From contig NC_090172.1 in NCBI RefSeq assembly GCF_024679245.1, positions 41,028,776-41,092,775 on the forward strand: DNA of 64,000 nt, written 5' to 3'. Below the pieces are notes generated by a model. That model searched no databases, was not told where the DNA came from, and saw only the letters and a list, made by a program, of their open reading frames with translations. Positions 27,804 through 49,737 of the stretch are shown here, piece by piece (positions within the stretch are counted from its first letter, which is position 1; each line of letters opens with the position of its first letter). This DNA is from Pseudorasbora parva. Its lineage: Eukaryota > Chordata > Actinopteri > Cypriniformes > Gobionidae. A program made the translations under genes and the position numbers.

Positions 27804-29212
27804 CACTCTAAAAACTAATACTATGATTTACTCAATTTTTTTGGTGAAACATTTTTACACTAAAAAAATTGAGTAAATTTTAAAGCAGTGAAATCAATTA
27901 TAGACACCATATGATCTGAGTAAATGTAAGTAAAAAAATTAAGTAGATCTGAGTAACTGCATTTGTTACATTAACAAATTCAATTGAGTAGAAAAAAATG
28001 GGTAAAAGGCATTTTAAAAAACAATATTTATGACTAATATGAACTGTTTTTATTTATGAGTATTACTAACTTGTATAGTATAACTTTAATTTCCTCTAAA
28101 CCTTTGTAAAATACTCCACAGTCCACACAAACACACTTATACATGACATGGCCTTTATTGTCGAGTAACTGTTACAGCAATAACGTTACAGCATATATTA
28201 CTCTTTTGACATGTAAAGAATAACAGTTATTTTACAACATTTAAACTCATGTGACAAACATTTTAGAAGTAAAAATTAAACATTTAAAAGTAATTCAAGT
28301 GTAATCAACCGGTCTGTTATCCCATTTCCACCGTATCAGCGCTGTTTCTCAAACCTGAGATGGACTAACGTTACGGTCTGCGGGTGGACTTAGAACTTGA
28401 GACCGCTGTCCTGCGTTTCATTCGTAGCTGAAAGATGCTGCGAGGCGCCAGACTCCATAACCTGACAATTAACAAACAGTGCCCAGTTTTAATAAGATTT
28501 TATCATCCAAATTCATAATATTCATTATCTTTAGGAATAAAGTTGTGTGTTTTGAGCAACACAGCAGGCGTTTCAAAGACCAACGCCACACATTAACTTA
28601 AGGTGACTCACACTGTCCCTGTATGTTGTTTTGAATTAAATAAAATGCCTTTAAGCACAGTAATGATTATATAGATAATAAAAAAAAAATACAAACCTGA
28701 ATTTAACAGAGGAAATGCCCCAATTCTGCGACGCTGAGAAGAAGAAACTGCTCTGGTGACTGAGGAGAATTCAAATATCCGCACTCACTCAACCGTCGAG
28801 CTGTCGCTTCAGAGGGTGGGGGAGGGGCGCATTGTTTTAATCGAGTAAACTTACTCAATTTCTTCAGTGTGTGTTAAATATTAATAATCTTGATTTTAAT
28901 TAAGTAATATTTGTGGTTCTTTAAACAGATCGGTTTAATTCTCCATTCTCAAATATTTTGAAATAAATTTCGCAAATGTATTAAGTATATTTAAAATAAA
29001 TAATTGGTTATTTGAATACTAAATTATTTTAGTGAAAAAAACTTAAATATAACTATACAGTTTAGACAAAATTAACTGTTGGATTTTTAGTCAATTATTT
29101 TGGTATGTTTAACTAAAACCATCAAGTTAATGATATTGAGAGATTTTATTAAGTTAATAAAGTTAATTATTACTGTGATATTTACTAAGCCACTGAATTA
29201 TTTTTTAGAGTG
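27804..29212. mobile_element. 1.4-kb TA-flanked DNA element, CACTCTAAAAA termini
   Basis: The element begins CACTCTAAAAAC and ends TTTTTTAGAGTG, with TA on each side (27802-27803, 29213-29214). The facing arm of the host inverted repeat reads straight through the junction (TTGTGTACTAAGAC in inverse), which proves the insertion and its TA duplication. Both ends then carry 'tactcaattttttt' type AT-rich sequence. The centre (28100-28830) is GC-richer and looks like a small spliced gene on the minus strand. No transposase is recognised. Confidence 0.85.
28140..28800 (-). ncRNA. Candidate two-exon transcription unit inside the TA element
   Basis: On the minus strand a GC-rich, CpG-containing start (about 28800) leads to a possible first exon ending at a donor (TTCAG|GTTTG near 28697). 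After a 0.2-kb intron comes an acceptor (TTAATTGTCAG, ending at 28472) and a second exon beginning GTTATGGAGTCTGGCG. That exon opens a 22-codon frame (MESGASQHLS..., stop) and continues to an AATAAA at 28159-28154. The coding capacity is tiny, so a non-coding transcript or a decayed gene is more likely than a protein. This is inference from signals only. Confidence 0.35.
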
Positions 29213-29559
29213 TACTAAGACCAATGGAAAATTAAAAGTTTAGATTTTTAGACCGATATAGCTAGGAACTATTTGCTCATTTCTGTGTAATAATCACGAA
29301 ACTGTGCAGCCGTACCATAGGTTCAGCGGCAAAATATCTGAAAGTAGTCTGCAGATAGGTAACTTCCAATGCAACCGGCAGATAATGCAGAGTTGCAGTT
29401 GGCAAATTATGTAGTGGATTTATCTGTGCGCTTAGCCATCTCTGTGTGTTGTAAAGGGCTGTCGACGGTGTATTCTACCATCATGTTTCACAGAATTCCA
29501 GTGAAAAACAAGTAATGAAAGAATCAGTGGTTGTCGGCTCTGAACCATAGCTATCATTG

Positions 29560-29700
29560 TTAATGCAATTATATGTATTATGTGATGTGTATATATAGAT
29601 GTATATGTAGGTGTCTAAATGTACTGTAATTGTGCAAATGTAAAGCGACCTTGAGCTACAGAATGGCGCTATATAAATAAAACTTCTTCTTCTTCTATCA
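29560..29700 (+). mobile_element. LINE 3' tail fragment
   Basis: The sequence 'taaagcgaccttgagctaca' followed by 'gaatggcgctatataaataa' and a (CTT)n tail matches the form of fish LINE 3' ends. It resembles the tail at 9030-9080. No coding part remains. It lies inside the large inverted-repeat region. Confidence 0.5.
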
Positions 29701-29874
29701 AAACAGAGGTAGATTCAAAGAAACTGTGTTTGCTCAACGCATTTGCATCAGATGACTATTTGGAAAACATGCAGTGTTAGAGTCTAAAGAATATGGCCAG
29801 ACAGGGCGAAGTGTACCATCCCCATGGTTGCCTGTAAGTATTACATTATTATTTTTAGTTAGCTTGAACGACCG

Positions 29875-30564
29875 GGGGTGTATTCCAGAAAGTTAACTTA
29901 CCGTCACATATACCTTGAACTCTCGGTTGATTAACCCAAACCTTGCTTACTCGAGGTATGCTGGTTTTAAAAACGTGTCAGGGAGTAAGTTCAGACAACT
30001 CAGAGGATGTTCCCGGTTAACACCCAAGACATTCTCAACAGAGTGACGAATCGATGAATCACTATGGAAACAGACGCTAAGAAAAAGCACACCATTCTAC
30101 TTCCTTTTCTTTTTTTTGTTTAATGCCGATTTACATAACATACTTAATGCACATCAACACCTTTTGTGTGGCTGTGAATTTTTTTTTAAATAAGTTATCT
30201 TTATTCACTGAGAATAAGGATTGTATTTTTTACTTAATACTAATTGTAAGATGACAATAAAATAAATAATAAATATATTTAAATTGCCTAAACATATTAA
30301 CTTATTTTTTATTAATTAAAATTCTTTAGAATAAATATATAATACTGTATGTTATATAACAAAAACTAATTTGGTTACATTAATAACTTTATTAATTATA
30401 TAACCTGCTCCAGAGCAGGTTATGTTCAGAGAGTGAGTTGCTATGGTTACTTACATACCCTGAATGTTACCTCTGTTTTTGGAACCTAAAGTTGAAGTTA
30501 ACCACTAACTTACTCTTAAAAATACCCGGGTATGTCACATAACCTGCTTTCTGGAATACACCCC
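29875..30564. mobile_element. 690-bp element with perfect 18-bp terminal inverted repeats
   Basis: GGGGTGTATTCCAGAAAG at 29875-29892 is exactly inverted at 30547-30564. The arms stay similar further in ('taaccttgc/aggttatgt' region). The interior is AT-rich without ORFs. No clear target duplication is visible. It is a non-autonomous DNA transposon, class undetermined. Confidence 0.75.
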
Positions 30565-31583
30565 AGATTAAAAAAAGCACAGCTGTTGTCTTTAGCTAAA
30601 GTTTGTGTGGGGTTGAGTGTGGGGATTTGGTTATGTTAGTAGTTTTGCTGTAGACTTCTGGTGAAGTAGTGTATGGTTTGATTTAAATAGAATGTGGAAT
30701 TATCAGTATTGTTTATTTACACAGTTTATATGGTACAAAAATACTACGTTAGTGATGTTACGTTCTGGGCAGAGGCTTCGGAGCGGTCTCCTGCATTGAA
30801 AATTATTTGGAGGCCGCCAAAAACTTTTTTGTCCCGTCAAAACCTTATTTGATCTGTTATTGTGATTTATGAGTGATGTAGATGAGGGCACATGTTAACT
30901 GAGTGACAGAGAGAAACAATGAAGCGAGCACATTCTCTCTGTCTTTTTAATAAGCAGTCTTAGCATATTATTACGTTAGTCAAAATCAAAAGGCCGGGAG
31001 ACCGAATCCAATTTTGACTCTTCTCTGACTCACCAGTTCGAATCTGCTCTCCTCGTCCCTTCTGCCTCAGTCTGTTCAGTCACACTTTCTCTTCAGTGTA
31101 TTCCGGTTTAAATAGATACATTTCAGGATCTGCACAAAAGTAAATATCTTCTGAATCGTCTCTCACAACCTTCTCCATGGTTGCAAGGCACGCTCTCTGT
31201 GCAAGCAGATTGTCACCTTGGTTATGTTGCCGGAAGTTTGCGTATTTTCAGGCGCTGTGTAATATCATTGCTGCACCCATGACGGCCGCAAAGTCCTGTG
31301 ATTCTTACCCAGTAATGAGAAAGTAGTTCCTAGCTATATCGGTCTAAAAAGAATTAAACTTTTAATTTTTCGTTTGTCTTAGTACACAATGTAAGTACAG
31401 AAGAGTCAAGTTTTAACTAGATAAAATATTTAAAATCTTTGGTAATTTTTTTCAAAGCGCAATGCTAATGGTCTAATTTGATTCAACGATGTATGCTAAG
31501 CTATGCTAAAAGTGCTAACGCCAGATACAGAGATCGGCTGAATGGATTCAAAAACGGTAAAACTCAACTGTTTAACTCTAAGG

Positions 31584-32673
31584 TAAAAAGTGAAATGTTC
31601 CTTTAAAGGTGCTCAAGAATGATTTGAAACAATATGTTAAATTGTTCTCTGATATCTACATATAGGGTATGTGGCTTAATTAAGGGAACAAATTGTCCAG
31701 ATACAGTTTTACAGGTCCATTTACAACCCTAGAAATTGTGCAATGCTCTGTCTTTGTCTTATTTGGAAGAGTCATGAATATTAATGTTGAGCTCTGCTCT
31801 GATTGGCTTATTTCAGCAGCTCACAGCTCACAGCAGTTCAGTAAAGCGATTCGTGAGTCCTGAAAGAACACAGACTGACTGAATGACACTTTAAGCAGAA
31901 CATCTCAAATGTTCAGCCTACATTTTAGACTTTAGTCAACGATATGGCATGTTTATATAACGTTAGTCACAATGTAGGCTAACGTTACGCAGTGACTGTG
32001 ATGTAGCCTAATCTGAAATACAAATAGGCAAAAACATCATAGGAAACACCATACATCAGATCTCAAAAATATAAATATATAATATTTGTACAAAATGAAT
32101 AGCCTTGTCAAATGACTATCGTTTTAACTTATATGGTGGAAAAGGTGACGTTTGCTAGAAGGATCGAGTGAACGATCTGTAAGTATCTACGGTTGTATTT
32201 TGTAATACAAAATAATATTACCCTTTGTCATTAGACACACTATTTAGTTTTGTATGGTACTTGGAGTATCCTATTGTTACTGTACTAGCATCTTGCGTTA
32301 TCTAGACAAATACTGTCTCTCTAAGAAACTTTCAATTTAATCAGAAATTGTTTAAACAGTCAATAAGTGGATAAACCGCTACTTACTGCTTGCAGGAATA
32401 TAGTTGTAATTGTCCCTTACTTCAGTTTAAGACGCTGAGCGAAGTTTGCTTGAAATGGGCCGAACAAATAAACGATCTTGAATTAAATTGTTGTGGTATC
32501 GGATTATAAACATCAACCATGACTGTTGACATTTTTTTATCAGTGGGAAGGGTCGACAAGTCTCCTGAACTGCCTGGAACATGAAGTGTGTCCATGCGAG
32601 CAGCTTGTTTACCTGATGATTCGGCTCCGTCATTTCCGCCTGACAATGTTTGGACCAGGGTATTCTCACAAAA
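31584..32673. other. Repeat-like DNA, no intact gene
   Basis: The stretch from 'aaaggtgctcaagaatgatt' onward reads like a dispersed fish repeat with CCAAT-type and TATA-like segments near 31780-31850. On the minus strand at 32427-32490 an open frame includes ICSAHF, which resembles the Cys-x2-His end of a THAP zinc finger, but the frame around it is short. The sequence resumes to the right of the palindromic MITE (33000-33230). Confidence 0.35.
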
Positions 32674-32999
32674 ATGCATATAAATAGTAAGAGTGTGCAA
32701 TGTCGTGGAATATATATGCCAAAACTCATTTTGGCGTGTCTATGGCACGCTGTTTTTCGCGTGCATAGGAGACGCATTTTATGGCGTATTATACATACGA
32801 ACCCCCCACCCCACCACCCTAAACCTACCCAAGAGCGTATCATATATACGCCCCACCACCCTAAACAAGAGCGTGTCATATATACGCCATAAAGTGCGTA
32901 TCATATGCACGCGAAAAACAGCGTATCATATGCACGCCAAACTGAGTTTTGGCATATACACTCCATGACATTGCACACTCGTACTATTTATACGCATTT
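32674..32999. mobile_element. Palindromic MITE with about 65-bp inverted ends
   Basis: The left end (AATGCATATAAATAGTAAGA, then GTGTGCAATGTCGTGGAA) is the near-inverse of the right end (32935-32999). The interior repeats the words 'gcgtatcatatatacgcc' and CCACCACCCTAAAC in both directions. It splits an older repeat (left flank ...ggtattctcac, right flank tgtgtgatcgg...). Non-coding. Confidence 0.75.
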
Positions 33000-33279
33000 A
33001 TGTGTGATCGGGTTTGGTTTGGACAGATGCAAATGTTGGGGGTGTAATGATCCCCAACGCTTGCGTCACAGTTGGGTTTATGTTGAGAATCAAATATATT
33101 TTTCCGTGGTGTTTTTCATGCACGATATTTACATAAGAAGTAGGGGGCAATGGTGTTTGAGACTCACAGTATGTGATGTCCATGTACTGAATTCTTATTA
33201 TTTCACTATGGCAAGGTACCTTATAATGTATTTTCTTTGCTTTTATCTCTTACTTTTTATGATTTAATGTCTAATTTAA

Positions 33280-33450
33280 ATCATTTTATATTTCTTTTGT
33301 AATTAACTTTAAATCTGTATCATTTTCCTAACTTATTTATATTGTTGTGCCTTATTCTTGTTGTTGCTTTGTATGTAGCTTTGTTAGTTGCAACAGTTTT
33401 GGCAATACAAATGTGCAATTATGTCATGACAATAAAGCACTGAAAATGTA
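33280..33450 (+). mobile_element. Probable LINE (L1-like) 3' end
   Basis: The stretch 'ttggcaatacaaatgtgcaa' then 'tgtcatgacaataaagcact' resembles the 3' UTR ends of fish L1-type elements ('atgtcatgccaataaagc'). It includes a poly(A) signal, AATAAA. No ORF remains. The assignment is from memory of the consensus and is tentative. Confidence 0.4.
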
Positions 33451-33459
33451 GACTGTCAG

Positions 33460-37406
<3,947 letters not shown>

Positions 37407-37483
<77 letters not shown>
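37407..37483. repeat. (TA)n microsatellite, about 77 bp
   Basis: Pure TA tract, the last large dinucleotide tract before the gene-bearing part of the window. Confidence 0.97.
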
Positions 37484-37487
<4 letters not shown>

Positions 37488-40079
37488 AATTGTCCATTTT
37501 GATTTCATGGTGATTTAAACAGACTCCGGAGTGATAAAATCATCTGTACTGAATACTCCTTTATATTTGTTCTTATCCAATGCTTTCATAACAAAGTGCA
37601 AAACATAAAAACTGCACATACAGCATAAGCAGAATTTAGCAGGTAAGGCCTCAAGAGTTCATGAAATCAGTAATAAAATTCTGTAAGTCATTCACTTATT
37701 GTGAATACAGTCCTAACCCAGTCAAAATAATAGGTCAGGGGTCTTATTACGGAAACATTTAGTCAAGATGTTCCTGTCAAATCTCAACAGAAGACTTAAG
37801 AAAGGACATTTCTTTATTACAGTGCCAGGTAATTTCAGAAACACATTGAAACCATCAGATCCACTACATTTTCAAATGTTGTGGTCTGGCAATTATTTTG
37901 TGCAAAAAGATGTCACATGTGGCATAGCTACTTCTAGCTATTAATAAAGAAGTAAATAAATTGAAATAGGACTTTTTGTGACATGAAGTACGCTATGCAT
38001 TAGGTCTACTGATGTGTGATTCAGAAACAGGGGTTCTGCCCTATTGATGTTGTCTGCAACATCTGCATCCTTGCAAATGTGTGTAGTCTGTTTTGCAAGT
38101 GCAGTGCAGTTGTGACACAACTCTGCACAGCCTCTTCCAAGTTTTGTGAAAACAGTGGATGCCTCTGATATGGTGCCTCACAAAATGAGTGATATTGGGT
38201 AACAAAATGTTACTAAAAATAGAAGCACTGTTATGAGGTTACACTAATTGTCAAGGATGTTGATTGAACACGTCACGTGCTGATCCTTTACGTTACAGTT
38301 GTACCAGTTATTGCAGACGGTGCTAATGTTCATCAATCAATCTGTCCTTTTAATAGCATAACGTTTGATCAAACACCATTTTTCACTAACGTACCCACGT
38401 AATTTTCAAAGCGATAGTCTTCCGCGCAAGAAATGCGTTAATATGAGTTCTAACTCGGATGACAAACATATTCATCCACGTTCGCTAATTTTCTACGTTT
38501 TGTCCTGCTGACGTTCCTCGTCATTCACTCACATAAGTTATCCGTCGGTGGTGTGAAAAGGAGCGACTGTATACGCGTGTGCCACAAAGCGTGCGAATAC
38601 GATTTGGCTCTGCGCACATCGTGCACGCACTCTGCAATGCAATCATCACACACACACACACACAGAGTTGATGCAGTACTGCTAGCAAGTACGTTCAGAC
38701 AACGAGTGAGACACACCCAGAGGAAAAATGGTCTCAACTAATGCGCAAGTACAATCAAAAGGGCTTGAGAATAGCCCGCTTGCGCGGGTTGGAGTCAGTG
38801 TCCAGACCGAGAGAAGAAGATTTTTTCCTGTTTTCTTCAAGGGCAAAATGTCCTGGTATGAAGTGATTTCGAAATAACGTTGTAAAACGACAGAGTCGCC
38901 AGTGAAATGCGCTCTCTCAACAAACAACCCAGCCGGTGCACTTGTGAAAACAATCATGCGCCAAGCAGTTGCTCTACAGTTTTTTCTAAGGGGTAGCGGA
39001 GCGACACACAGACATGACATCAAATATAGGTAAAGTCTATTGCTTTTTGTTCGTTTTAAGAGTCAATAAATGGTATTATAATTATTTGAATGTGTTGTAT
39101 TTTGCGAATTAAGATGGCGCCGGGCACAGTCAGGTGACCTTGTTTTTTTCCCCCTCAATACCAACAATAGTCAAAGCGAGAAGCGGAAGTGAATGCTCCC
39201 CCTGAAATATGATTGGCTTGTTTGAACTGTTGGAAAAAGCGTGGGCCCGTGGCTGGAGTGTGCGATGTGGCAGTCAAGTGCATGTGACAAACTTGTTTTT
39301 AATAAGACCAGTGGCTAACTTATAGGGCTCTGCCATAGAAGGCTCATTTTTAAGAACCGAACAAAAATTAATAAATAAAAAAATACGTTGATTTGTCACA
39401 TAACCTCTATTCGCTTGATAGATATCACACTATATATATATTCTATTTCTAATGTTTTGTCTTGTCCATTTTGTTATGCAACTGTCCCTTCGTTCGTGTT
39501 TAAATATAATGATTCATCTGTTTAAGCCATTATACTATTTGCATATCAGCGTTTATATAAAATGAACCAAATAATGTAAAACTTTCACTGCATGAAATCG
39601 ACTTTATGGTGACATGTAGTGCGATTTGTTCACTGCTTAAACTAGGCTTAAAGTAATAAAGATTTTAGCGCAGATAGTCTCGGTGGTCGCCACCGTGCAT
39701 TCCCTCCAAAAGGGGGAGGGGTCGTGTTTTCCTGACGGTCTACCATCCATCCGTCCAAAGTGACTGTACTTACCTGCCTGGAAAGCGCTTCAAAACAGAA
39801 GCAGAAATTTGACGAAATATTCAATGTGTACAGCCCTCGTTTACACGACTGTAGCGGTTTAATATAACCAACACGTCAGTTTATTTAAAAAAGAGATGTC
39901 CTTGTATTCATTTAACTCTCATATATTCTCGTTTAAGTGTAGATAAACCCACTAAAAACTAAAGTAACAACAATAACCATGTTTAGTCTCTGTCGCCTTC
40001 GACAGTTCGGTTGATTTTATCGCATAGATGTCACCCTAAAACAGATTCGCTGGATCAACCTAACAGTTCCTGTAACCCC
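37484..40079. other. Upstream region of anp32a, CpG-rich from about 38,400
   Basis: From about 38,400 the sequence becomes richer in CpG and GC, as expected near a promoter. A possible short exon ends at 39029 with a donor ATAG|GTAAAG, preceded by an ATG at 39014, but splicing it to anp32a exon 2 would be out of frame. AAGATGGCGCC at 39111-39121 resembles a YY1 site. No coding exon is identified. Confidence 0.45.
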
Positions 40080-40323
40080 ACCCAGTCTGTGATCGACCGC
40101 TGATTGGTCGTCAGTGTAGTTGTGAGTGTTTTCACATTTCATTCCGCGTTTCTAATTGGCCGCCGGTGACGACAATCCCACACCCAACTCCCACCCACTG
40201 GGGCATCATGTTTGTGAGACTCGCAATAGCTAGTTTGTTAAGAGGCTATAGCTGAATGTGCAGCAAAGACTCCAAGTCTAACTGCGCTCTTTGGTTTAAA
40301 TCACTCATTTAGAGTTCAATAAA
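40080..40323 (+). promoter_or_regulatory. anp32a: anp32a promoter and 5' UTR region
   Basis: This CpG-containing stretch lies immediately upstream of the anp32a start codon. It holds two inverted CCAAT boxes (ATTGG at 40103-40107 and 40155-40159) and a GTGACG-type CRE-like motif close behind the second. No TATA box stands out, as expected for a housekeeping gene. The transcription start is inferred, not seen, to lie at about 40,200-40,270. The CpG-rich character continues from about 38,500 to 42,000 and so covers the first intron. Confidence 0.6.
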
Positions 40324-46024
<5,701 letters not shown>

Positions 46025-47212
46025 ACGTTCACTCCCCTCATTGTGATCTGACCGTTTAACCCCTGTATATCTGTCCTGTTGTCACTCTTCGATGGTTTGG
46101 GGAGGTATTCAAATGGTAGGGGGTGGGGTTAGTATAAACGAGGACACAGTTTAAATATTTGTTTTTAGCTTTTTTGTTGTTGATGTTGTTGTTGTTTTCT
46201 TTTGGTTTGGTTTGTACTTTCAGTTTGATTCCCTTCATTTTCTCCAAAAGCTCTTCAAATGGCTGACAACACAGTGTGGAAATTTATTATTGTTGGAAAA
46301 CAGACCAGTATGCTCTTGTAATTTTTCCCTGTCTTTACTGTTGATAAATGCTGGTGATGACTTATGTATTAAAAAACAAAAAAACAACCAAAAACCTTTT
46401 AGAAGTGCATGGCTGACTCTATTTTAAAGTTGACTACTGGATTTCAAGGAAGAACATTTTCTAACCCACTTTTTTATTGCATCTTTTATTTGTGTATTTT
46501 TATTTTTATTTTTTTGGTGTTTTTATCATCATCCTCACCACCACGTGTCGTGCTGTTTAGGCATGAAGAATACATCATGATGTCTGCTTGGACATGCACA
46601 GTTAAACCTCTCAATGTGATTTTTATTTTATTTTTTAATGTTCAGAGCCGAATGTCTGCCCTTGTCAAATGAGTCCTAAACCCCTTCTCCCTTTTGTGTG
46701 GATAGTTCAGAGGTTTCGTGTTCTTTGTAAATAATGACCAAATATATTTTTTTTCTGATTCCCTTTGATAATGGCAGACATTTTCACAAATAATCTCAGT
46801 TGTAACCATTAACTGTAATAAAATGAATGAAAACGCAAGCGGCTCTATGGTAATTTGAAATATCTCTGTTCTGACTGCCACAGAAAATCCACATATTGTA
46901 ATTAGTTGTGATTACATACTTGATCAATAGTTTGTTTTTGAGTCATGTGCAGAAATAGTAGTGTATATCATCTCGCCACTGATATTTCGGATTAATTGAA
47001 TATATGAAGTGAAATTGTATTGTGAAGCTCAGGGAAAATAGCTTGTATATTTTTGATGATACGTAACTGGATATTGTGCAAGTATTCAGAAGCGTCATGC
47101 CAATTATTTAAATGGAAAGCATACGCAATTTTATCTGAGCTGTATCCAGTTGTCAGATCATACTGATTGAAGTTTTTATTAAAAAGAAGCCTTCAGATTT
47201 CACATGAATAAA
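46025..47212 (+). other. anp32a: anp32a 3' untranslated region (inferred end)
   Basis: This AT-rich, non-coding stretch follows the TGA. Two AATAAA poly(A) signals on the + strand could end the transcript, at 46817-46822 and 47207-47212. A long 3' UTR is usual for ANP32A. Which signal is used cannot be told from sequence alone. Confidence 0.5.
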
Positions 47213-49317
47213 AGTCAGCATTTTTGTTCAAATGAATATTTACTATATAAGCATGTGCTTTGTTAACATGAACATGAAAGCATTGCATACAGTGTAACTG
47301 AGATGTCTGATAGTCTGTGGGGACAGAATGTCATATTTTCCTTCAAGATTGACAGGTAAAGTAAGCTATAGTCTAGACAGTTGTATTTTATGTACCGATT
47401 GAGCAAATTTAGCTCAGCATTTTAGTGTTCTTGGGAAGTTTTTTTTTTTTTTTTTTTTTACTTTGCATGCAATTACCTTTACTTCAATATGCTACAGTTA
47501 GTCAGCTTATTAATCATAATGAATGGCGAAATACAGAGTAGTGATTACCAATTAATTTTCTTCATTTTAATCAAAGACAAAGGTTAGCCTAATGTCTTGC
47601 CTCATAATTCTTCAGGCACTGTCAGCACGAAATATTTCAACATTAATTGTGCTTGTATAGGCAGTGAGCATCTTGTCTGACACCAAATTAAGGGACCCAA
47701 GTACTACATAAATATTCTGGCATCTCACTACGAACATTAAATTATAACCCACTTCACCTCAACATCCGAGATGATACCCATGTGAAGTATAAGGTAGGAG
47801 ATTTGGAATGTATAGGCCTCATAATAAACACCACATTCCTCACTTTTTTGGCACATATAGGTAGGTTACCGGTTTTACATACACTACAGGCTAGGATATT
47901 AATTAAGGTCTACTGTGTTTGTCTATGACGATAATGTTGTGTAGCATTTGCACCATAAGTGTAGGCCTATGTGCTGCTAACCCAGACTGTGGCTTTACTG
48001 CCCCCTAATGGTAGAATACTTGAAGTGCACTCAAAATGCGCTATTACTATGCAATAATGAAGCTGGAGCTGCTGGGTTTTTGTCTTATTGTTTTATGATG
48101 TAAAATATTTGCAAAACTAAATAGCGACAGCGAGAAAATATCACACACTCATTGGCTGTATTCAGAGGAGGACTGACTTTGCTTTTCGTGCTGCTCGAGC
48201 GAGGTTTGAGAGCTTATTTATAATCACTGGTTAATTTGATTCGAAAGGGATAACAATTTAACACATCAGAGGTGGCCCTCTAAATGTGCCATTCGACTTT
48301 AAAAAACGAGATTTTCCAGTTTGTTCTTGGTAAAATAAACGTGTTCATATATTATAATTAATAGGTTAACCTTTACAGAGCAGTGCGCATCGAATAGCGT
48401 GATTGCACCTGTAGTGGCCCATAATACAGTATATTTGCCCACAAGGAATTTGTCCACTTTACAATAAAACATTTGAAAGGGCTTGCACTGAAAGTTCAAA
48501 GCGGAATACAATGCATTTTACAAGAATTTACATCCCATCTAAAAAGCAATTTGTATAAGAGGTCAATCATTAGAAAAGGACAGCAAGGATACATTCATGG
48601 TTACAAGCTACAAACCTAAAACTAAAGACACTTCATTCAAAATAAGAACTGAAAATGGAAATCAATTAAATATAGGTTTGATTTAAATGTTAATAAAAAA
48701 AATTGTTGCATTATAAATCACAGTCAGTCTTTAAAATAAAAGAATTACCACCCATTCATCTTACTGAATCAAAAATTGTACTTTGAACTGTCCTATGATA
48801 CAGCTACAGCGTAGGTCTCTAATACTACATCTATTACTTATGCATTTCATGGTTGGATTTTATGAGGATTAGTTTTTTTTAATACATTTTGTCATGTATC
48901 ATCAGGTTCAAAGTGTAATTTTTAAAAATGTATTTGACAATTCATCCGTATATTGTAAAATCCTCACAATAAGTTTAAATAAAAACCCATTTGAACTATA
49001 TTGCTTATATAGACTGACTTGAACATATTTCACAATGCACAATGCGAGGAGGGTCTATTTTATCTGAAGAAACAGAGTCCCAAACTTATTAGTACAAACT
49101 CGATACTTCAGGATTCAGGAGCACGTCAATTGGGTAAAAGTCATCTGTCATGTAAGATTACCAGACTGTAGTACTTGAGTTTCTACAGTAAAACAGCACT
49201 GTGGTTCATACTCTAATGATGCAATAGAACTAGTGTTTAGACTAGATAACAGCTTGATGGGTGAAGCATGTCTGTTTGACCTTATTAAAACACTTTTTTT
49301 AAAATCTCTATATGGAG
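47213..49317. other. Intergenic gap between the convergent 3' ends of anp32a and coro2b
   Basis: About 2.1 kb of AT-rich sequence separates the two inferred 3' ends. It contains a poly-T run at 47440-47459. I see no gene, no long ORF and no recognised transposon in it. Part may belong to longer 3' UTRs of either gene. Confidence 0.5.
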
Positions 49318-49737
49318 TTTATTAAGCTGCTTAGAACAAGGGCTAATGGCACAAAGGAAGAAATTAAAAATTAAATAAATAATTCTAATATTTAAAGTAT
49401 ACAATTATGAGATGATATTGTAATGAATAGCTTGCACCAAAATGAATCCATATAGGGAGAATCAATCCACTGCTGGTAGACCGGCAGTGTGACTGAAGAT
49501 GGGAGAGTTTTTACAGGGTTAGTCAATCATCAGTCTAATAAAGTCGACTTTGCACAAAGCAGCTGTGGGGTCAACACTGAGGGTCGAGTAAAACACTGCT
49601 TTATGAAGACAAGCACTTGGTCTCCCCTGGTCTTGAATGACGGATATTTGAGTGTTAGGAAAAAGGAAGCCTGTGTGTTTCAGCAGCACTGGGGGCTTAT
49701 AATTTGTCACTTTAGGAGATCAATGACAGATCCCATG
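49318..49737 (-). other. coro2b: coro2b 3' untranslated region (inferred end)
   Basis: This sequence lies downstream of the coro2b stop on the minus strand. The first canonical AATAAA on that strand reads from 49323 to 49318. Nothing else in the stretch looks coding. The end point is inferred from this signal only. Confidence 0.45.

Larger units (their letters stand above)
27602..31583. mobile_element. Large inverted-repeat region with nested insertions
   Basis: The left arm 27602-27803 plus 29213-29330 is the inverse of 31305-31583. Shared words include GATCTCTGTATCTGGCG, CTTTTAGCATAGCTTAGCAT and 'ccgatatagctaggaacta'. The left arm is split by a 1.4-kb TA-flanked element; the right arm is intact. 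The interior also holds a LINE tail (29560-29700) and another inverted-repeat element (29875-30564). I recall the arm sequence as a widespread fish repeat; its ends are not sharply defined. Confidence 0.7.

Noticed and set aside
31025..31050. 'gttcgaatc' as a tRNA T-arm
   Set aside because: No acceptor, D-arm or B-box partner is found around it.
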